Source: Euryodendron excelsum (taxonomy: Eukaryota > Streptophyta > Magnoliopsida > Ericales > Pentaphylacaceae). Taken from it: a stretch of 64,000 nt of DNA. The notes beneath the pieces were generated by a model, which worked only from the letters and a program-made list of their open reading frames with translations, was not told where the DNA came from and did not search any database. Positions 23,422-35,372 of this stretch are shown piece after piece (the first letter of the stretch is position 1; every line of letters begins with the position of its first letter). The position numbers and the translations under genes were made by a program. Location of the stretch: assembly GCA_033060915.1 (NCBI GenBank), contig CM065399.1, positions 16,927,001 to 16,991,000 on the forward strand, read 5' to 3'.

Positions 23422-26400
23422 GCGACTAGGTTTGAATTGAAAAATGGATTTTGAATAAAGGGCTTTTGAAAAACATTTGGAGTCGCCACCTAACTTGATT
23501 AAGGTGAGTTAGGTCACCTAAAAACTAAGCATAATCCGAAGACTACACTTAGGGTTTTGGAAAACAATTTTTGAAAGTATCTCCTCAAGAGAGAGTTTTT
23601 AGGAAAACAGGTTGTTTGGCAATCTTTGGAAAACATTTAGCCCTTTTTAGAAAAATAATTCCTTTTGGTCTTTGAAATCAGTGATCCTAGGTTCGGAGGT
23701 TGGTTACGTGTAAGGAAGACGCACTAAGCTATCACCCTACCCTGCCCTTTCGGTACCTACATGTCAATTTACCCTAGATTCACCTACGAGAGTCTTTAAC
23801 TAACTATAGTTCAATCCCATTCACTTTGGAAAAACAATGCTTGAAAACTAATTTAGCATGATGCATGATATGCAAGTGCAAGTTAAGAGAATTGAAAAAT
23901 AGATTTAAAAAGAGATTGATTTGATTTGAAAATAGATTTGAAGAGATAGAATTTGAAATTGGAAAGTTTGAAAATTGAAAGTAGAAATTTGAAAATTGAA
24001 ATTTTGAAATTGAAATTTTGAAAATAGATTGGAATTTGAGATTTGGAAAGATTTTGGAAACCACACCCATGAAGGTGGAATTGAAAGTTTGAAAAGTACT
24101 GTGACCGCACCTATGAAGGTTGCCTACGTATCCCTTTGGGGGAATCAGGTCAGTCGTACTTTGGACCGGAGTCCGATTGAAAATAGATTGATTTGAAGAG
24201 AGAGATTGGATTGGAAGAAAGAAGTTGAATTGAAAATTGGATTTGATTTGAGATTAGAAGAGGAGATTGGAAGTTGAAATTGAGAAAATTGGACTTGCTT
24301 TGGAAAGATTGATTTTGGAAAGACTTGGTTTTGGAAAGATGGAGGTTTAGGAAACCTAGACTTAGGAAAGGTAGGAGACCTAGGAAAGACTTGAGAGTTT
24401 AAGAAAGATTGGATTGGAATATTGAATTTGGAAGATTTGGAAAGATTTGGAAACTTGGAATTTAGGAAAGATTTGGATTAGGAAAGTTTCGAATTACGAA
24501 AGTTTCATTTTTGGAAAGTTTTGAATTAGGAAAGGTTCGGTTTAGGAAAGTTTCGAATTTGGAAAGTTTCATTTTTGGAAAGTTTTGAAATTAGGAAAGT
24601 TTCGATTTAGGGAAGTTTTAAAAATTGGAAAGTTTTGAATTTAGAAAGTTTTCGAAATAGGAAAGGTTTGAATTAAGAAAGTTTCCAAATTTGGAAAGTT
24701 TCCAAATTTGGAAAGTTTTGAAATTAGGAAAGTTTTGAAAATCGGAATGTTTTGTTTCAAGAAAGGTTTTGAAATAGGAAAGTGTTGAATTTAGAAACGT
24801 TTTAAATTAAGAAAGTTTAGTTTAAGAAAGGTTCAACTTAGGAAAGTTTTGAAAATTGGAATGTTTTAAAAAAGGGAAGTTTTGAATTTGGAAAGCTTTG
24901 AAAACAATGAAGTTTTGAAAATAATAAGGTTTCGTTTTAGGAAAGGTTTGAAAAAGGAAAGTTTTCAATTTAGAAAATGTTTGAATTAAGAAAGTTTCAA
25001 CTTAAGAAAATTTTGAGTTTAGAAAAGTTTTAGATTTTGAGAAGATTTTGAAGTTTTGGAAAGTTTAGAATTTAGAAAGTTTTTAGGTTTAGAAAGATTT
25101 AACTTAAGAAGGTTTCAAATTTAGAAAGTTTTGAATTTGGAAAGATTTGAAATTTAGAAAGTTTTAGAGTTTTAGAAAATCTTGAGATTAGGAAAGGTTT
25201 GAGGTTAGGAAAAGTTTGAAAACTTGGAGTTGAAAAGTTAAGATTTGAAAAGAGGGTAGATTTAGGAAAGAGTTGAATTAGGAAAGATTTGAAAGTTGAG
25301 TTTTAAAATTTAGGAAAGATTTTTATGTTCAAGTTTTGGAAACTTAAGGATTTAGGAAAGTGGGAGTTTAGGAAGGATGTGAATTAGGAAAGATTTGGAT
25401 TTTGAAATTTAAGGAAAGATTTAAAGTTTAGGTTTAGGAAACTTATGGTTTAGGAAGGAATTGAATTAAGAAAGGTTTGGATTAGGAAGGGATTGGATTT
25501 GGTTTCTAAAAGAAAATATTTGATTTTGTTTCCAAAAACGGAGGGTGGGATTTAGTTTTCCTAAACGGAGAGATTGGATTTGGTTTCTTAAAGGGAAGAT
25601 AGGATTTGGCTAGAATTTGGAAAGGGAAATTCTAGAGACCTTAGATTTGAAAGTGTAGAATTTTAACGTAGAAAAGAGGTTTTGGAAATGTGTATAGTTT
25701 GGGTGTAGAAAACGAGAGATTTTGGAGACCTAGGTTTGGGGCAAAGTTTGAAAATCATGTTTTTGGAAAGAAAATTAGGGTTTCCTAATGGTTAGCTCTA
25801 GGGCTTGACTTGGACTCTAAGGAAAGAGATTTTTGGAAAATACGCTTTTGGAAACGAGTTTTTGGAAAGAAATCCTAAGGAGGATTTTTTGGAAAGTGAA
25901 TTTGGAAAGAGAGTTTTTGGAAAAAGATTTTAAAGAGAAGGAGTTTTGGAAAGTGTGTTTTTGGAAACATAGATTTTGGAGGGAAGATCCTAAGGGGGAA
26001 TTTTTAGAAGGGAGATTTTGGAAAAGAGAGTTTTTGGAAAGATTTTTAGGGAGCGTTTTTAGAGAGTGGATTTTGGGGAAAGGAGTTTGGAAAGGAGTTG
26101 AAAAAAAAGGAGTTTTGAAAAATAGATTTTAGAAGGGAGTTTTTTGAAAACAATTTTGAAGAGGAGAGTTTTAGGAAAGTATGTTGAAAAAGAGATTTTT
26201 AGGAAGAGATTTTTGAAAAGAGAGCTTTTTAGAAGGGATAAAAACATCTCACTTTCCTAAAGCAATTCTAGCCATAAGAAGGCTAAAACCACTTTAAGAA
26301 AGTGGTTTTGAAAACAAGGTTTGAAAATATAGACCAAAAGGTCACTTTTAATATAACACTTTCTTAAAGCAACCCTAGCCATGGAAAGGCTAGAATCACC

Positions 26401-27107
26401 CTAGAGTTGTGGTTTTGAAAACAAGTTTTTGAAAAAGGGATTTTGATGCAATTTTGAAAACAAGTTTAAAAACAACTTTGAAAACGGTTTTTGGAAGATG
26501 CAAGACTATGATATGCACAATGCAATTTGGGGTCGTGAACATACAAGGCTAAGGCTTCACCACATAATCAAGGGGGTCGGACCCACGTGGTCTTTGGTTA
26601 GACTAGAAGAAAGCCCCCGACACGGTGACTCTCCAATAGCCCAATCCTACACATGGACCGGGAATCCCCTTGTTTCAAGCATGCAAAGAAAGGGGGGGAA
26701 AGAGATGGGGGATTAAAATAGAGAAAACCCAAGTGGGTTGGAGAGAGAAGAGAGAGGGGGGAAATGCAGAAAATTAAATAGGGAGCCTACCTTGTATCTT
26801 CTTTAATTTGCGCACCTTGCTTGTCTTCGGTCTTTGGTCTTCGTCTTGATCTTCTTCTTCAGTCTTCAAGGGTTGTCTTCAAGCTTTAGATGGCAGCTCT
26901 TCAAGTCTTCGAAGGGTGGTTGGAGGCTAGTGTGTGAGTGTATGGGAGTGTGTATGAGTGTATAGGAGGTTAGGGCTTGTGTATAGTGGCTAGGGTTTGG
27001 GAAAACTTAGGGAGGCTAGGGTTTTGGAGGTGCTCGAGCTCTGTGCATCGAAATATAGGATTTTTAGGTTAAGTTTGCAGACCCTTTTTACGTTGAACGA
27101 GGCTCTG

Positions 27108-27116
27108 TATTTATAG
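27108..27116 (-). promoter_or_regulatory. TATA box in LTR copy B
   Basis: Reverse strand CTATAAATA followed by CAGAGCCTCG, nearly identical to copy A. Three 'GGCGCC..' palindromes sit just upstream (27130-27229). Confidence 0.65.
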
Positions 27117-27127
27117 AGGAAAGACAA

Positions 27128-27229
27128 ACCTGGCGCCTGTTGTAGTGGCGCTAGGCCAAATTATACATTGGCGCCACTAGGAGTGGCGCCAGGCCATTTT
27201 TTGGCTTGGCGCCACTACTAGTGGCGCCA
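27128..27229. repeat. Palindromic GGCGCC elements upstream of TATA box
   Basis: Two 21-bp near-perfect palindromes, 27171-27191 and 27209-27229, each with arms 'ggcgccact' and 'agtggcgcc' around three bases. A third, degenerate copy is at about 27132-27154. They lie about 15-120 bp upstream of the TATA box and resemble protein-binding or cruciform sites. Confidence 0.65.
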
Positions 27230-28059
27230 GCCATTTAGGAAACAATTAAGGTCGGCAAGCAACGTATCTTTGACTAGATTTGGGCACCTGTACTAGTGAC
27301 TACCATGTAAACTTTAGCCTGGCTTCACTAGGAGTGACTCCAGAAAGTCCGGGAATGATTTGAAGAAGCCGGGAGTGACCCGAAAGGCCAGAAAGGAGCA
27401 GGAACACTTAAAATAGTGTCATCGAGGTATTTGACTTGAAAAGTGAGGATAAGATGTGTCGGAAAGGTTGACCGAGCCTTTAGGGGCAAAACGGTCAATC
27501 GGCTCGGAAAACTGTCGGGACAGACTCAAACTGTCCCGGAAGAAGACTTGGGTTCTGGAAACATTATTTGGAACGTTCCCAGAGGTTGCCGGTTTGATAC
27601 CCAGAGCCGGCGTGGTCGGAAAAGGAAACCGGCCTACTAGGGGCAAAATGGTCATTTTGTACCGGGTTTGCCAGAACTGACTCGGAATGATTCGGAAAGG
27701 TAAAGGAAGGTTGAGAATACTATAAAAAGTGTTCTCGGGACATTACCGGTTTGATACTCAGAGCCGGTGTGGTTAAAGAAGGAGACCGGCCCTCCAGGGG
27801 CAAAACGGTCATTTTTACCGGGTTGGCCGGAACTGACTCGGAATGATCCGGAAAGGTAAAGGAAGGTTGAGAATACTATAAAAAGTATTCTTGGGTCATT
27901 ACCGGTTTGATACCCATAGCTGGTGTGGTTTCCGGGGCATTCGGATGCCTAGGGGCAAAATGGTCATCTTGACCGAAAAGTCTCGAAAAGGGTCCTAAGG
28001 GTAGTCTGGTCATTTTTCACCGAAGTGAGCTAACAGACACTGGTGTTGACCTGGGTTTT

Positions 28060-28567
28060 GAGTGTTTCCGCCACTCTCACGGTGTGAGTATTTCCGCTAT
28101 TCTAACGGTTTTGTGAGTACTTCCGCTACTTTAACGGTTCTGTGAGTATTTCCGCTACTCTAACGGTTCTGTGAGTATTTCCGTTACTCTAACGGTTCTG
28201 CGAGTATTTCCGCTACTCTAACGGTTCTGCGAGTATTTTCGCTACTCTAACGGTTCTGTGAGTATTTCCGCTACTCTAACGGTTCTGCGAGTATTTCCGC
28301 TACTCTAACGGTTCTGTGAGTATTTCCGCTACTCTAACGGTTTTGCGAGTATTTCCGCTACTCTAACGGTTCTGAGAGTATTTCCGCTACTCTAACGGTT
28401 CTGTGAGTATTTCCGCTACTCTAACGGCTCTGCTAGTATTTCCGCTACTCTAACGGCTCTATGAGTATTTTCGCTACTCTAACGGTTCTGTGAGTATTTC
28501 CGCTACTCTAACGATTCTGTGAGTACTTCCGCTACTCTAACGGTTTTATGAGTAGTTTTGCTACTCG
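28060..28567. repeat. 29-bp minisatellite, about 17 copies
   Basis: The unit starts 'gagtatttccgctactct' and continues 'aacggttctgt'. Copies differ by one to three bases; the leftmost are most diverged. It lies close to the 5' end (reverse strand) of LTR copy B. A few diverged units of the same motif ('gtcagagtggcggaaacact') occur in LTR copy A at about 14460-14660, so the motif is older than the expansion. Confidence 0.9.
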
Positions 28568-28570
28568 GAT

Positions 28571-28771
28571 CGTCTCGAGGAATAAACTGTCTCGAGAGAG
28601 GGATTGGAAAGGGGTCTTATCGTCTCCGAAGAGACGTGCCTGGATTGGAACCGTCTCGAGGAATAAATTGTCTCGAGAGAGGGATTGGAAAGGGGTCTTA
28701 TCGTCTCCGAAGAGACGTGCCTGGATTGGAACCGTCTCGAGGAATAAACTGTCTCGAGAGAGGGATTGGAA
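28571..28771. repeat. 81-bp tandem repeat, about 2.5 copies
   Basis: Units begin at 28571, 28652 and 28733 with 'cgtctcgaggaataaa'. Two full copies are almost identical. Because 81 is a multiple of three, overlapping open frames run through it in several phases; they are not genes. Confidence 0.9.
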
Positions 28772-28973
28772 TTGGAATAAGAAAGGACAATGCCCCCAAG
28801 GGCATTTTGGTCATTTTGCCTCTATTTGGGCCTGACAGGCCCGCGAAGCAACGGAAAGACGGAATTTGGACTAGAGGATTGGTTTCGATTGGAATATGTC
28901 CACAATGACTTGAAAACAAGTCTGGACGGAGTGTAGACTGCCGAACCGTCAAAAATGGGGTGCTTACAGGTAC

Positions 28974-29260
28974 TGCCCCTGCTAAATAATCCAAGGCCGC
29001 CCAAGCAGCATATTATAGGCCGAAGGTATTTGCAAAACTTAAAATTTGATGGCGAAGGTGATAGGCCCTATTTCAATGGGTATCTCGATTTTTCCTATTG
29101 TTTCTCTTCTGGATCCGTCGAAGGCTCGTATGATGATGCTGTTATGGTTCAAGTGGGATTGGTCCATCCCAAGCCTTTCCAGGTTGAGTCTAGGCAAACA
29201 TTCAGAGCTGATCCATTGTCCATCAGTACCATTGATACAATCATCCCTTTGGTTTTGACC
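28974..29260 (-). pseudogene. Tat-1 aspartic protease, front part
   Basis: Retroviral-type aspartic protease, which cleaves the polyprotein. The active-site loop reads 'VLMDNGSALNV' on the reverse strand at about 29230-29198; D-[NTS]-G-S is the family signature. The C-terminal part 'AAWAALDYLAGAVP' ends at 28974, exactly where LTR copy B inserted; the protein resumes with 'SSLQ' at 23320. Stops occur between the active site and this tail. The domain is disrupted both by point changes and by the insertion. Confidence 0.75.
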
Positions 29261-29261
29261 A

Positions 29262-30365
29262 TCATATATAGGGCTTGAGTATGTCCAATCTCATCCGCAG
29301 GGATTTCATCATCAATAAAAGTGATTGATGTTTGGTACCATGATAAGTCTTACATATTCTGCAAGTTTTTAGGGGTGAAACTATATGGTACATGGGTCTC
29401 TTTAAGAACTTTGAGCAAAGCATGGAGATGTGGGAAGGGGTCTTCTTGAGCTGTTCCATTATATCATAGTCATTCTTCTTCAGTGCTCTGGCAAACTCAA
29501 AAATCTTATGCTCTGTTAGTGGGTTTGGACATTCTCCCTCTTTATCTTTCCTTTTTCTTCTCTTTTTTACTTCCTTTGACGTGTAGCATCGGCTAGACCT
29601 GGTCATTCTCTCTATTTCTGCAATGGATTCTTCTGTGGTTTGGATCGGAGTTAGGGGGTAGTTATAGGGAACCTTATGTAGGTCAGTGACAAGCAATTGG
29701 GATAATAGTGGTAGGGTCATCTTTCCTGGTATTGGCAGGGAGAAGGGTTTAGGGTTTTCCATTTTGGGAAAGATAGGTAGGGTGATGGCTAATGGATGAA
29801 TGTTTGGTGCTGTATGAGCATATATGGGAGGTGTGGATCTCATGGCCCATCGAGGGTCCATATGTGGGATGAATCCAGTCATTGCGACCATGGGTTCTAA
29901 GGGTTCTGGTTCTTGGTAATGAGTAAGAATGACAAGAAAGTATAGGAAGTGGGGTAGGGTTTCAATGGTTAAAATTAGACTAGTTTGCTTAGGTTGGATA
30001 ATAAGGAAAGGTTCCAATGATTCATCTGGTTTTGTTGAGGTCTTAGAAAGGTTTGCCCCTTGAATTTTAACTAGGAGGGCGGTCCCTTTAGAGATAAGGA
30101 TTTCTTGAAGACCCTTTGGTGACTGTTTTAGAGCTGGCTAATCTTTGTCAGGGCTCCACCCTTTTTTGTCATCTTGAACTATTTTCAATAAATTGTCAAC
30201 CATAGTTTTCAGTGTTGTGGAGATATCGCCCAACTTTCCCTCTACTTGTCTTGTGTTGATGGCCTTGTTAGCTAGTGGGAGGGCCACCGTTTCCACAGGA
30301 TCCATCGTCTCTTGCACTGGCCTTTTTCCTTGTTTTATGACGAGGATCCTTATTATTTCTTCCAT
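29262..30365 (-). pseudogene. Tat-1 gag remnant
   Basis: Two open stretches in the place of gag. 30365-30138 begins 'MEEIIRILVIKQG' and is followed by 30017-29262 (251 codons). The second is proline-rich ('PMVAMTGFIPHMDPRW') and ends with the basic 'KEVKKRRKRKDKEGE' and 'FEFARALKKNDYDIMEQLKK' typical of the region just before protease in Tat elements. The usual capsid core of Retrotrans_gag type was not recognised, so an internal deletion of gag is likely. It would not assemble particles alone. Confidence 0.6.
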
Positions 30366-31906
30366 GCTGCTTTGTCATTTGTAGCTTCCCCAAAATGTCC
30401 TTTTCTAAAGTTCAGTCCTTTTGAAAGGTAGAGAAACAGATAAGACATAATTTTATAGTGTCTGACTTGGAAAATCGTTATGCAATGCATGATTTAGGGA
30501 TGCCCCTACCCTTTGAGGGGGACTAATCATGATGTTTTAGCTTAGGCTTTGGAGATAGGGTCTTGCCCTTGTTATGTAATACTATACCTGTAATTGTAAC
30601 CATTCATTCATGCACTCATTTATTAAACAGAAATAATAACTTTATTGAGATGAATTTTCTTTATGCATGGAATTTTCAAAAGTATATTGAAACAGAGAGA
30701 AGGAACATTTTCCTTGGGACTTTCACTTATTCTATTTTTACATTTGAAATCCTAAACTACTCTTGAGTCTTAGGATTTGCCTTCTTAGATGGAGGTCGGT
30801 GAGAGACTTTGGTTTTGGATTGCCCCTTGTCTTCTTGGTAGCCTTATCTCCGTGAGCGAAGAGGGATTAGGGCCCCTCTTTATGAGATGACTTTGATGCA
30901 TACCATGAATCCTTAGGGTCACTTGGTACCCTTAGGAGTTTTGGTTAGCTTGATTTGAGCGAGAAGGTCTTTGGACCATTCTTTGGGGTTATCACATGCA
31001 TGGAAATGTAATGACTTGAGCTACTTTGAGAACTTTGGTCTTAAAATGAATACGGATGCATGAACAATTATAATGCGAAAAGATGTATAAATATCATAAT
31101 GAGAGGAATCAAGCAGCACAACAGCATGAATTGAATAGAATGTAAGGGAAAGTAAAGTGGTCACCCTTTCCTCCTTGGTTTTGAAATTGATGCGCGTGTC
31201 TTAAATCCAACAGAGGTTCGGCTATACATGGGGTGCTACATGAGCATATGGTTAGGGGATTACTAATGCTTCCTAAAAAGCTCGATTTCCGAACCTTCAA
31301 ACCTTTAGAATCCACCTCCAAAAGGGTAAACTCCATCTTTGTTTGGTGGTTTGAGTAGGGGACTTATCAAGAGACCATAGGTTGAGAAACTGACATAGCA
31401 TCCATCCACAGTCAATATATTGTTCCCACTTCTATTTAGAAGAGTAGTAACCAGTAATTTATGCAAAACGTAAATGCAAGTGAGCACACCAAGTGTGTGT
31501 GAAATTTTCAAAAAAGAAAGAAAGGACCCAACAACATACATTCCATCTGTTCATTCATTACATACATCGCAGTCAATTATGACATAAAACTGAAATGTGA
31601 ACAGAGGTCTACTTATAAAAGAAAATGCAAGGAGTTAGTAACTTTTTGAAAAACTCATTGTAAGATAAAATGGATGGTCAATGCAATAGCGTGAGTATGG
31701 AAAGCAATGTAAGAGCATGCAAGTGATGACACCTATTTGAAAACCATTTTGGAAAATAATGTTTGTTTTTACAAACTTGAATTTTGAAAAACTTTTTTTG
31801 GGAACTTAGAAAACATTTGAAAAGTGGATAAAACTGGACAGAGTAACCGAAGATTCTGGGTGAATAAAGGGTGAAGAGACATGTCAATAACCTAACCCTA
31901 TAAGTG
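30366..31906 (-). other. Tat-1 5' untranslated leader
   Basis: 1.5 kb between PBS and the first gag-like frame. Only short open stretches (for example 31336-31109) without recognisable domains were seen. Ogre elements can carry an extra gene here, but nothing supports one in this copy. Confidence 0.45.
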
Positions 31907-31924
31907 TCCCCAACAGAGTCACCA
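31907..31924 (-). other. Primer binding site of Tat-1, tRNA-Arg type
   Basis: Reverse strand TGGTGACTCTGTTGGGGA, two bases from the LTR end. It matches 15 of 18 bases of the complement of the plant tRNA-Arg(ACG) 3' end (TGGCGACTCCGCTGGGGA). tRNA-Arg priming is known for Ogre elements. Confidence 0.8.
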
Positions 31925-31926
31925 GT

Positions 31927-32031
31927 TGTTGCATCCCGGTTTTTAACCACCAAGTCCTTTTGGCTCGGGAAAAAGCACAGTTCTCTCTCGTTAGAACTCA
32001 TCCTTCTAGAAGGATAAGTATGACTAGGTTT
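31927..32031 (-). mobile_element. Tat-1 5' LTR (copy D), 3'-terminal piece
   Basis: Reverse strand ends GGGATGCAACA beside the PBS. It contains the perfect-pairing version of the conserved stem-loop (31996-32019). The other part of this LTR is at 36897-39899; copy C inserted between them with TSD GGTTT. Confidence 0.85.
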
Positions 32032-33766
32032 TGTAAGCACCCCATTTTTGCCAGCTCAGCAATCTCCGGCCCAGCCGGATTCGGTTTCCAACATCACAAC
32101 ACATGCAAGCTCAAGATGAGCCTTTCAATCTCCAATCCAACCAACTGGTCGCTTCTCGGGTCTACAAGGATCCGCTGGAGCCTTAAGCACCATTATTCCA
32201 GGCAGTTTTCCGGGCCGGGCGGTCCCGGAAATCAACGCCATCCAGGTAGCTTCTCGAGATCGAGCGATCTCGGGGACCAACACCTTATCAAATTCCAAAC
32301 GGTTCACTTCTGGCGCCTGCTAGCCCGTCAACGTAGAATGTCCGTCATTTGGTAGTTCTCCAAGACCGGGCGTTCTCCAAGACTAACACCACACTTCCAG
32401 GTAGCTTTCTAGGACCAGGCGTTCTCAAGAACCAACACCACCCCTATAGGTAGCTCTCTAAGAACGGGCGTTCTTGGAGACCAACACCACACAAGTAGTT
32501 TTCCAAGACCGGGCGGTCTCAGGAACCAACACCTAGGTCAACACCGGCGCCTGCTAGCCCGACTCGGTGAAAAATGACCAAATCTGCCCCTTGGGCCTCC
32601 AGGCACGTTTTAGGAAAGTTCAAAATCCCTCAAAACGATAAGTCCATCCTTCCACAATGTTGCCAAACCATCAGGCGTTCCCCGCACGTCATTTGGTCCA
32701 AATCCGGTCCCATTCCGGCTCACTCTGGTCAAAATGATCATTTTGCCCCTGAACGACTCAACACGGCACGAACCCCGCTGAACGGTGACAAACTCTCTCA
32801 AAACCATCCCTGAACAGCCCTACACGCCTAACACAATATGCTAGACCATTCCTGACCATTTCTAGCCAACTCTGGTCAAAATGACCATTTTGCCCCTGGG
32901 AGCCAAAAACGCCCCAAAACAGCACCGGCCTTGGGGTTTCGAGCAAAGGGTTTCACCGCACGCCTCTGTTTAACCCAAGGAACACCCTACGACACTAAGC
33001 TCACATGACTCGATAAAAGTTCCCTGGAGCGTCTCACAAACGCTCTGCTTAAATTATCTTTTCTCCCGATTCCCTGATTATATCGCACCGTCAACCGACT
33101 TGAGAAATGCGTAAATTAGGGAATTCTCAAAAGCTCATCCATAGATCCTTCCATCGATACGGCTCAATCAAGTAGATCACCTCCCGAAGCCCTCCATCAT
33201 ACGGTGCGAAAACCATAACTTTCAGCAACCCCTGGAGCGTCTCTCAGACGCTCCGCCAAGGTTGACTTTTTCTCCGATTCCCTAATCAAAACATACCGTC
33301 AAACAACTTGAGAAATGTGTAAATTTGAGAATTCCAGAAAGTATTTCCAGAGTACTTTCCATCGGTACGGTCCGATCGAATAGATCGCTTCTCGAAGGCC
33401 TCGATCACACGAAACGAAAACGGCCACTTTCAAACACCCACGGAGCGTATCACAAATACTCCACAAAAGTGTCCTTTTTAGCACACTTCCCAAGATGATA
33501 TCCCACGCTTCCGAACATAATTCAAACTCTTCGAAAACATGAAGGTTCATCGGATGCACTAGGAGAACATCCCGAGTGCGACTGATTCCCTTAGAACCTT
33601 CCCGGTTGGCCCAATTATCGAGGCAAAGTTTGGGCGATTCTTTCCGGTGATGGAGCGTATGCTACATGCGCTCAAATTTTGTACAGATCGACCGAATTTC
33701 GATCAACGGTCGAGATTTAATCAGTACATAGGGTGCCACGTGTTATTCTGGCAATGGAACAGTACT

Positions 33767-33825
33767 TGCGCATGTCCTACATGCGCACGGCCAAATTTTG
33801 GCCATGCGCATGTAGCACATGCGCA
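33767..33825. repeat. Twin palindromes upstream of TATA box in LTR copy C
   Basis: Two palindromes with identical arms TGCGCATGT / ACATGCGCA (33767-33787 with centre CCT, 33805-33825 with centre AGC). Between them lies the smaller palindrome 'ggccaaattttggcc'. The last ends 18 bp before the TATA box. Sequence differs from the GGCGCC palindromes of copies A and B, but the position is the same. Confidence 0.8.
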
Positions 33826-33843
33826 TGGTCTGTTCCAGATTGC

Positions 33844-33852
33844 CTATAAATA
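33844..33852 (+). promoter_or_regulatory. TATA box in LTR copy C
   Basis: 'ctataaata' followed by 'gaggcctctccc', matching copies A and B in sequence and in position relative to palindromes. Confidence 0.65.
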
Positions 33853-35108
33853 GAGGCCTCTCCCCTTGCATATTCTAAGTCCGAAATTGATACGAAACTT
33901 TGCTGAAATCACTCCAGAACCTCGAATCTCCATATATATTCTCCCCTTCCAACACTTAGGCTAGATTCCACCCCTCCTAAGCCTATACACTCCACATACA
34001 AAGCCCTATACACATTTACACACTCCACTCTAGCCTCTCAAGCCCTCTCTTGAAGTCACTTAAGCTCCAATCAAGGCATCCATTGAAGACTACAAGAGTA
34101 TTTAAGACAAAAGGTGGTATCCCTTTTACATTTATGCTCTCCCCCACTCTTCTCTTCTCCCTCCTAGCCCACTTAGGCTATTCTCTATTTTACTCCCCAT
34201 CTTTAACCCCCCCCCCCTTCTTGCATGCTTGAGCCAAGAGGGCTCCTAGATCATGCCTAGAGGAAAGCAAGTGAGAGCCACCGTGTAGGGGGACCTCTCA
34301 CTAGCCTACTTTAAGATGGTATGGCCTAAGAGCCCCTTGTTTATGTGGTGAAGCCTAAAAGCCTTGTATGTGAATCATGACCCCTTGCATATTGTTATTT
34401 TGATCATGTCTTGTATGCTTGGCTTCATTTCATGTTTATTGTCATATCCCACAATGCTTGCCTCGATCTTAATTTCATGACATTTCCAAGTTCTAAATGT
34501 CCTTCAAAAATTGTTCCAAGAGTTGGCTCCTTGAAGCTTAGGATGAGACTTTAGGAGTCATGCCTTAGAAAATTCCTCTCTACCCCCTAATTCATGCTTT
34601 TGCATCATTGCATTTTAACTCGCATAAAAGTTGCCTTCAAACTCTCTAATTTTCAAGGTTTTCATTCTCTCAAAGTTAGTGGTTAAAATGGCCTCATGGA
34701 ACCCTCTCTTGAGTGGTCTCCCTTTTGTTGGCCATATGAACCCTCTCTTGATGGAATGGTTCCCTTGAAAAATGATTTTGAAAATCCTCCTCCAAAGATG
34801 ATTTCAAAAATGCATTCTCTCCATCTTTGCATCAAAAATGATTTTCCAAAAATTACCATCAATTTGTTGATTTTTGACCCCTTGTACTCTTGTCAAGATA
34901 GTGGTTATAATGGCCATAAAAAAACCTTCCTTGGAATGGTCTCCAATCACCACCATATAAACCACACTCTTGGTTAGAGTCAAAATTTTCATGGAAATGA
35001 TCCTCAAAAAGATTGCCAACCAAAGTCGATGGCATAACATGTTGTGTTTTCCAAAATTCTTTCCAAAAATGCACCAAACCACACTTCAACATCATTTTTC
35101 AATCCAAA

Positions 35109-35372
35109 CCATAGGTTAACTTGACCCTAGTTGATCAACCCTAAGTTAACTTGACCCTAGTTGACCAACCCTAGGTTAACTTGATCAACCCTAGGTTAAC
35201 TTGACCATAGTTACCTAACCATAGGTTAACTTGACCCTAGTTACCTAACCCTAGGTTAACTTAACCCTAGTTACCAAACCATAGGTTAACTTGACCCTAG
35301 TTACCTGACCCTAGTTACCTAACCCTAGGTTAACTTGACCTTAGTTGACCAACCCTAGGCCAACCCTATTTT
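35109..35372. repeat. ~30-bp 'ggttaacttgaccctagtt' minisatellite
   Basis: About nine units built on 'aaccctaggttaacttgacc' plus 'ctagttacct', with two register variants. A related, more diverged array lies in LTR copy D at about 38530-38760 (reverse strand). It is not telomeric: the G-strand does not read TTTAGGG. Confidence 0.85.

Larger units (their letters stand above)
23326..28968 (-). mobile_element. Solo LTR copy B, Tat/Ogre type, inserted in Tat-1 protease
   Basis: Starts (reverse strand) TGTAAGCACCCCATTTTTGAC and ends GGGCGCGACA. It is flanked by the perfect 5-bp duplication GGTAC (23321-23325 and 28969-28973). No internal retrotransposon sequence lies between the ends, so it is a solo LTR left by LTR-LTR recombination. 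Its 5643 bp make it the longest of the four. It carries a 29-bp minisatellite (28060-28567), an 81-bp tandem repeat (28571-28771), palindromes and a TATA box (27108-27116), and a purine-rich, C-poor (on +) stretch from about 24.0 to 26.3 kb. Removing it joins the Tat-1 protease exactly. Confidence 0.93.

Noticed and set aside
28548..28908. Overlapping open frames of 95-116 codons
   Set aside because: They arise because the 81-bp tandem repeat is a multiple of three and lacks stops in several phases. They lie inside a solo LTR and show no domain.
35109..35372. Telomere-like repeat
   Set aside because: The CCCTA-containing unit is about 30 bp with GTTAAC in it; there is no run of CCCTAAA.
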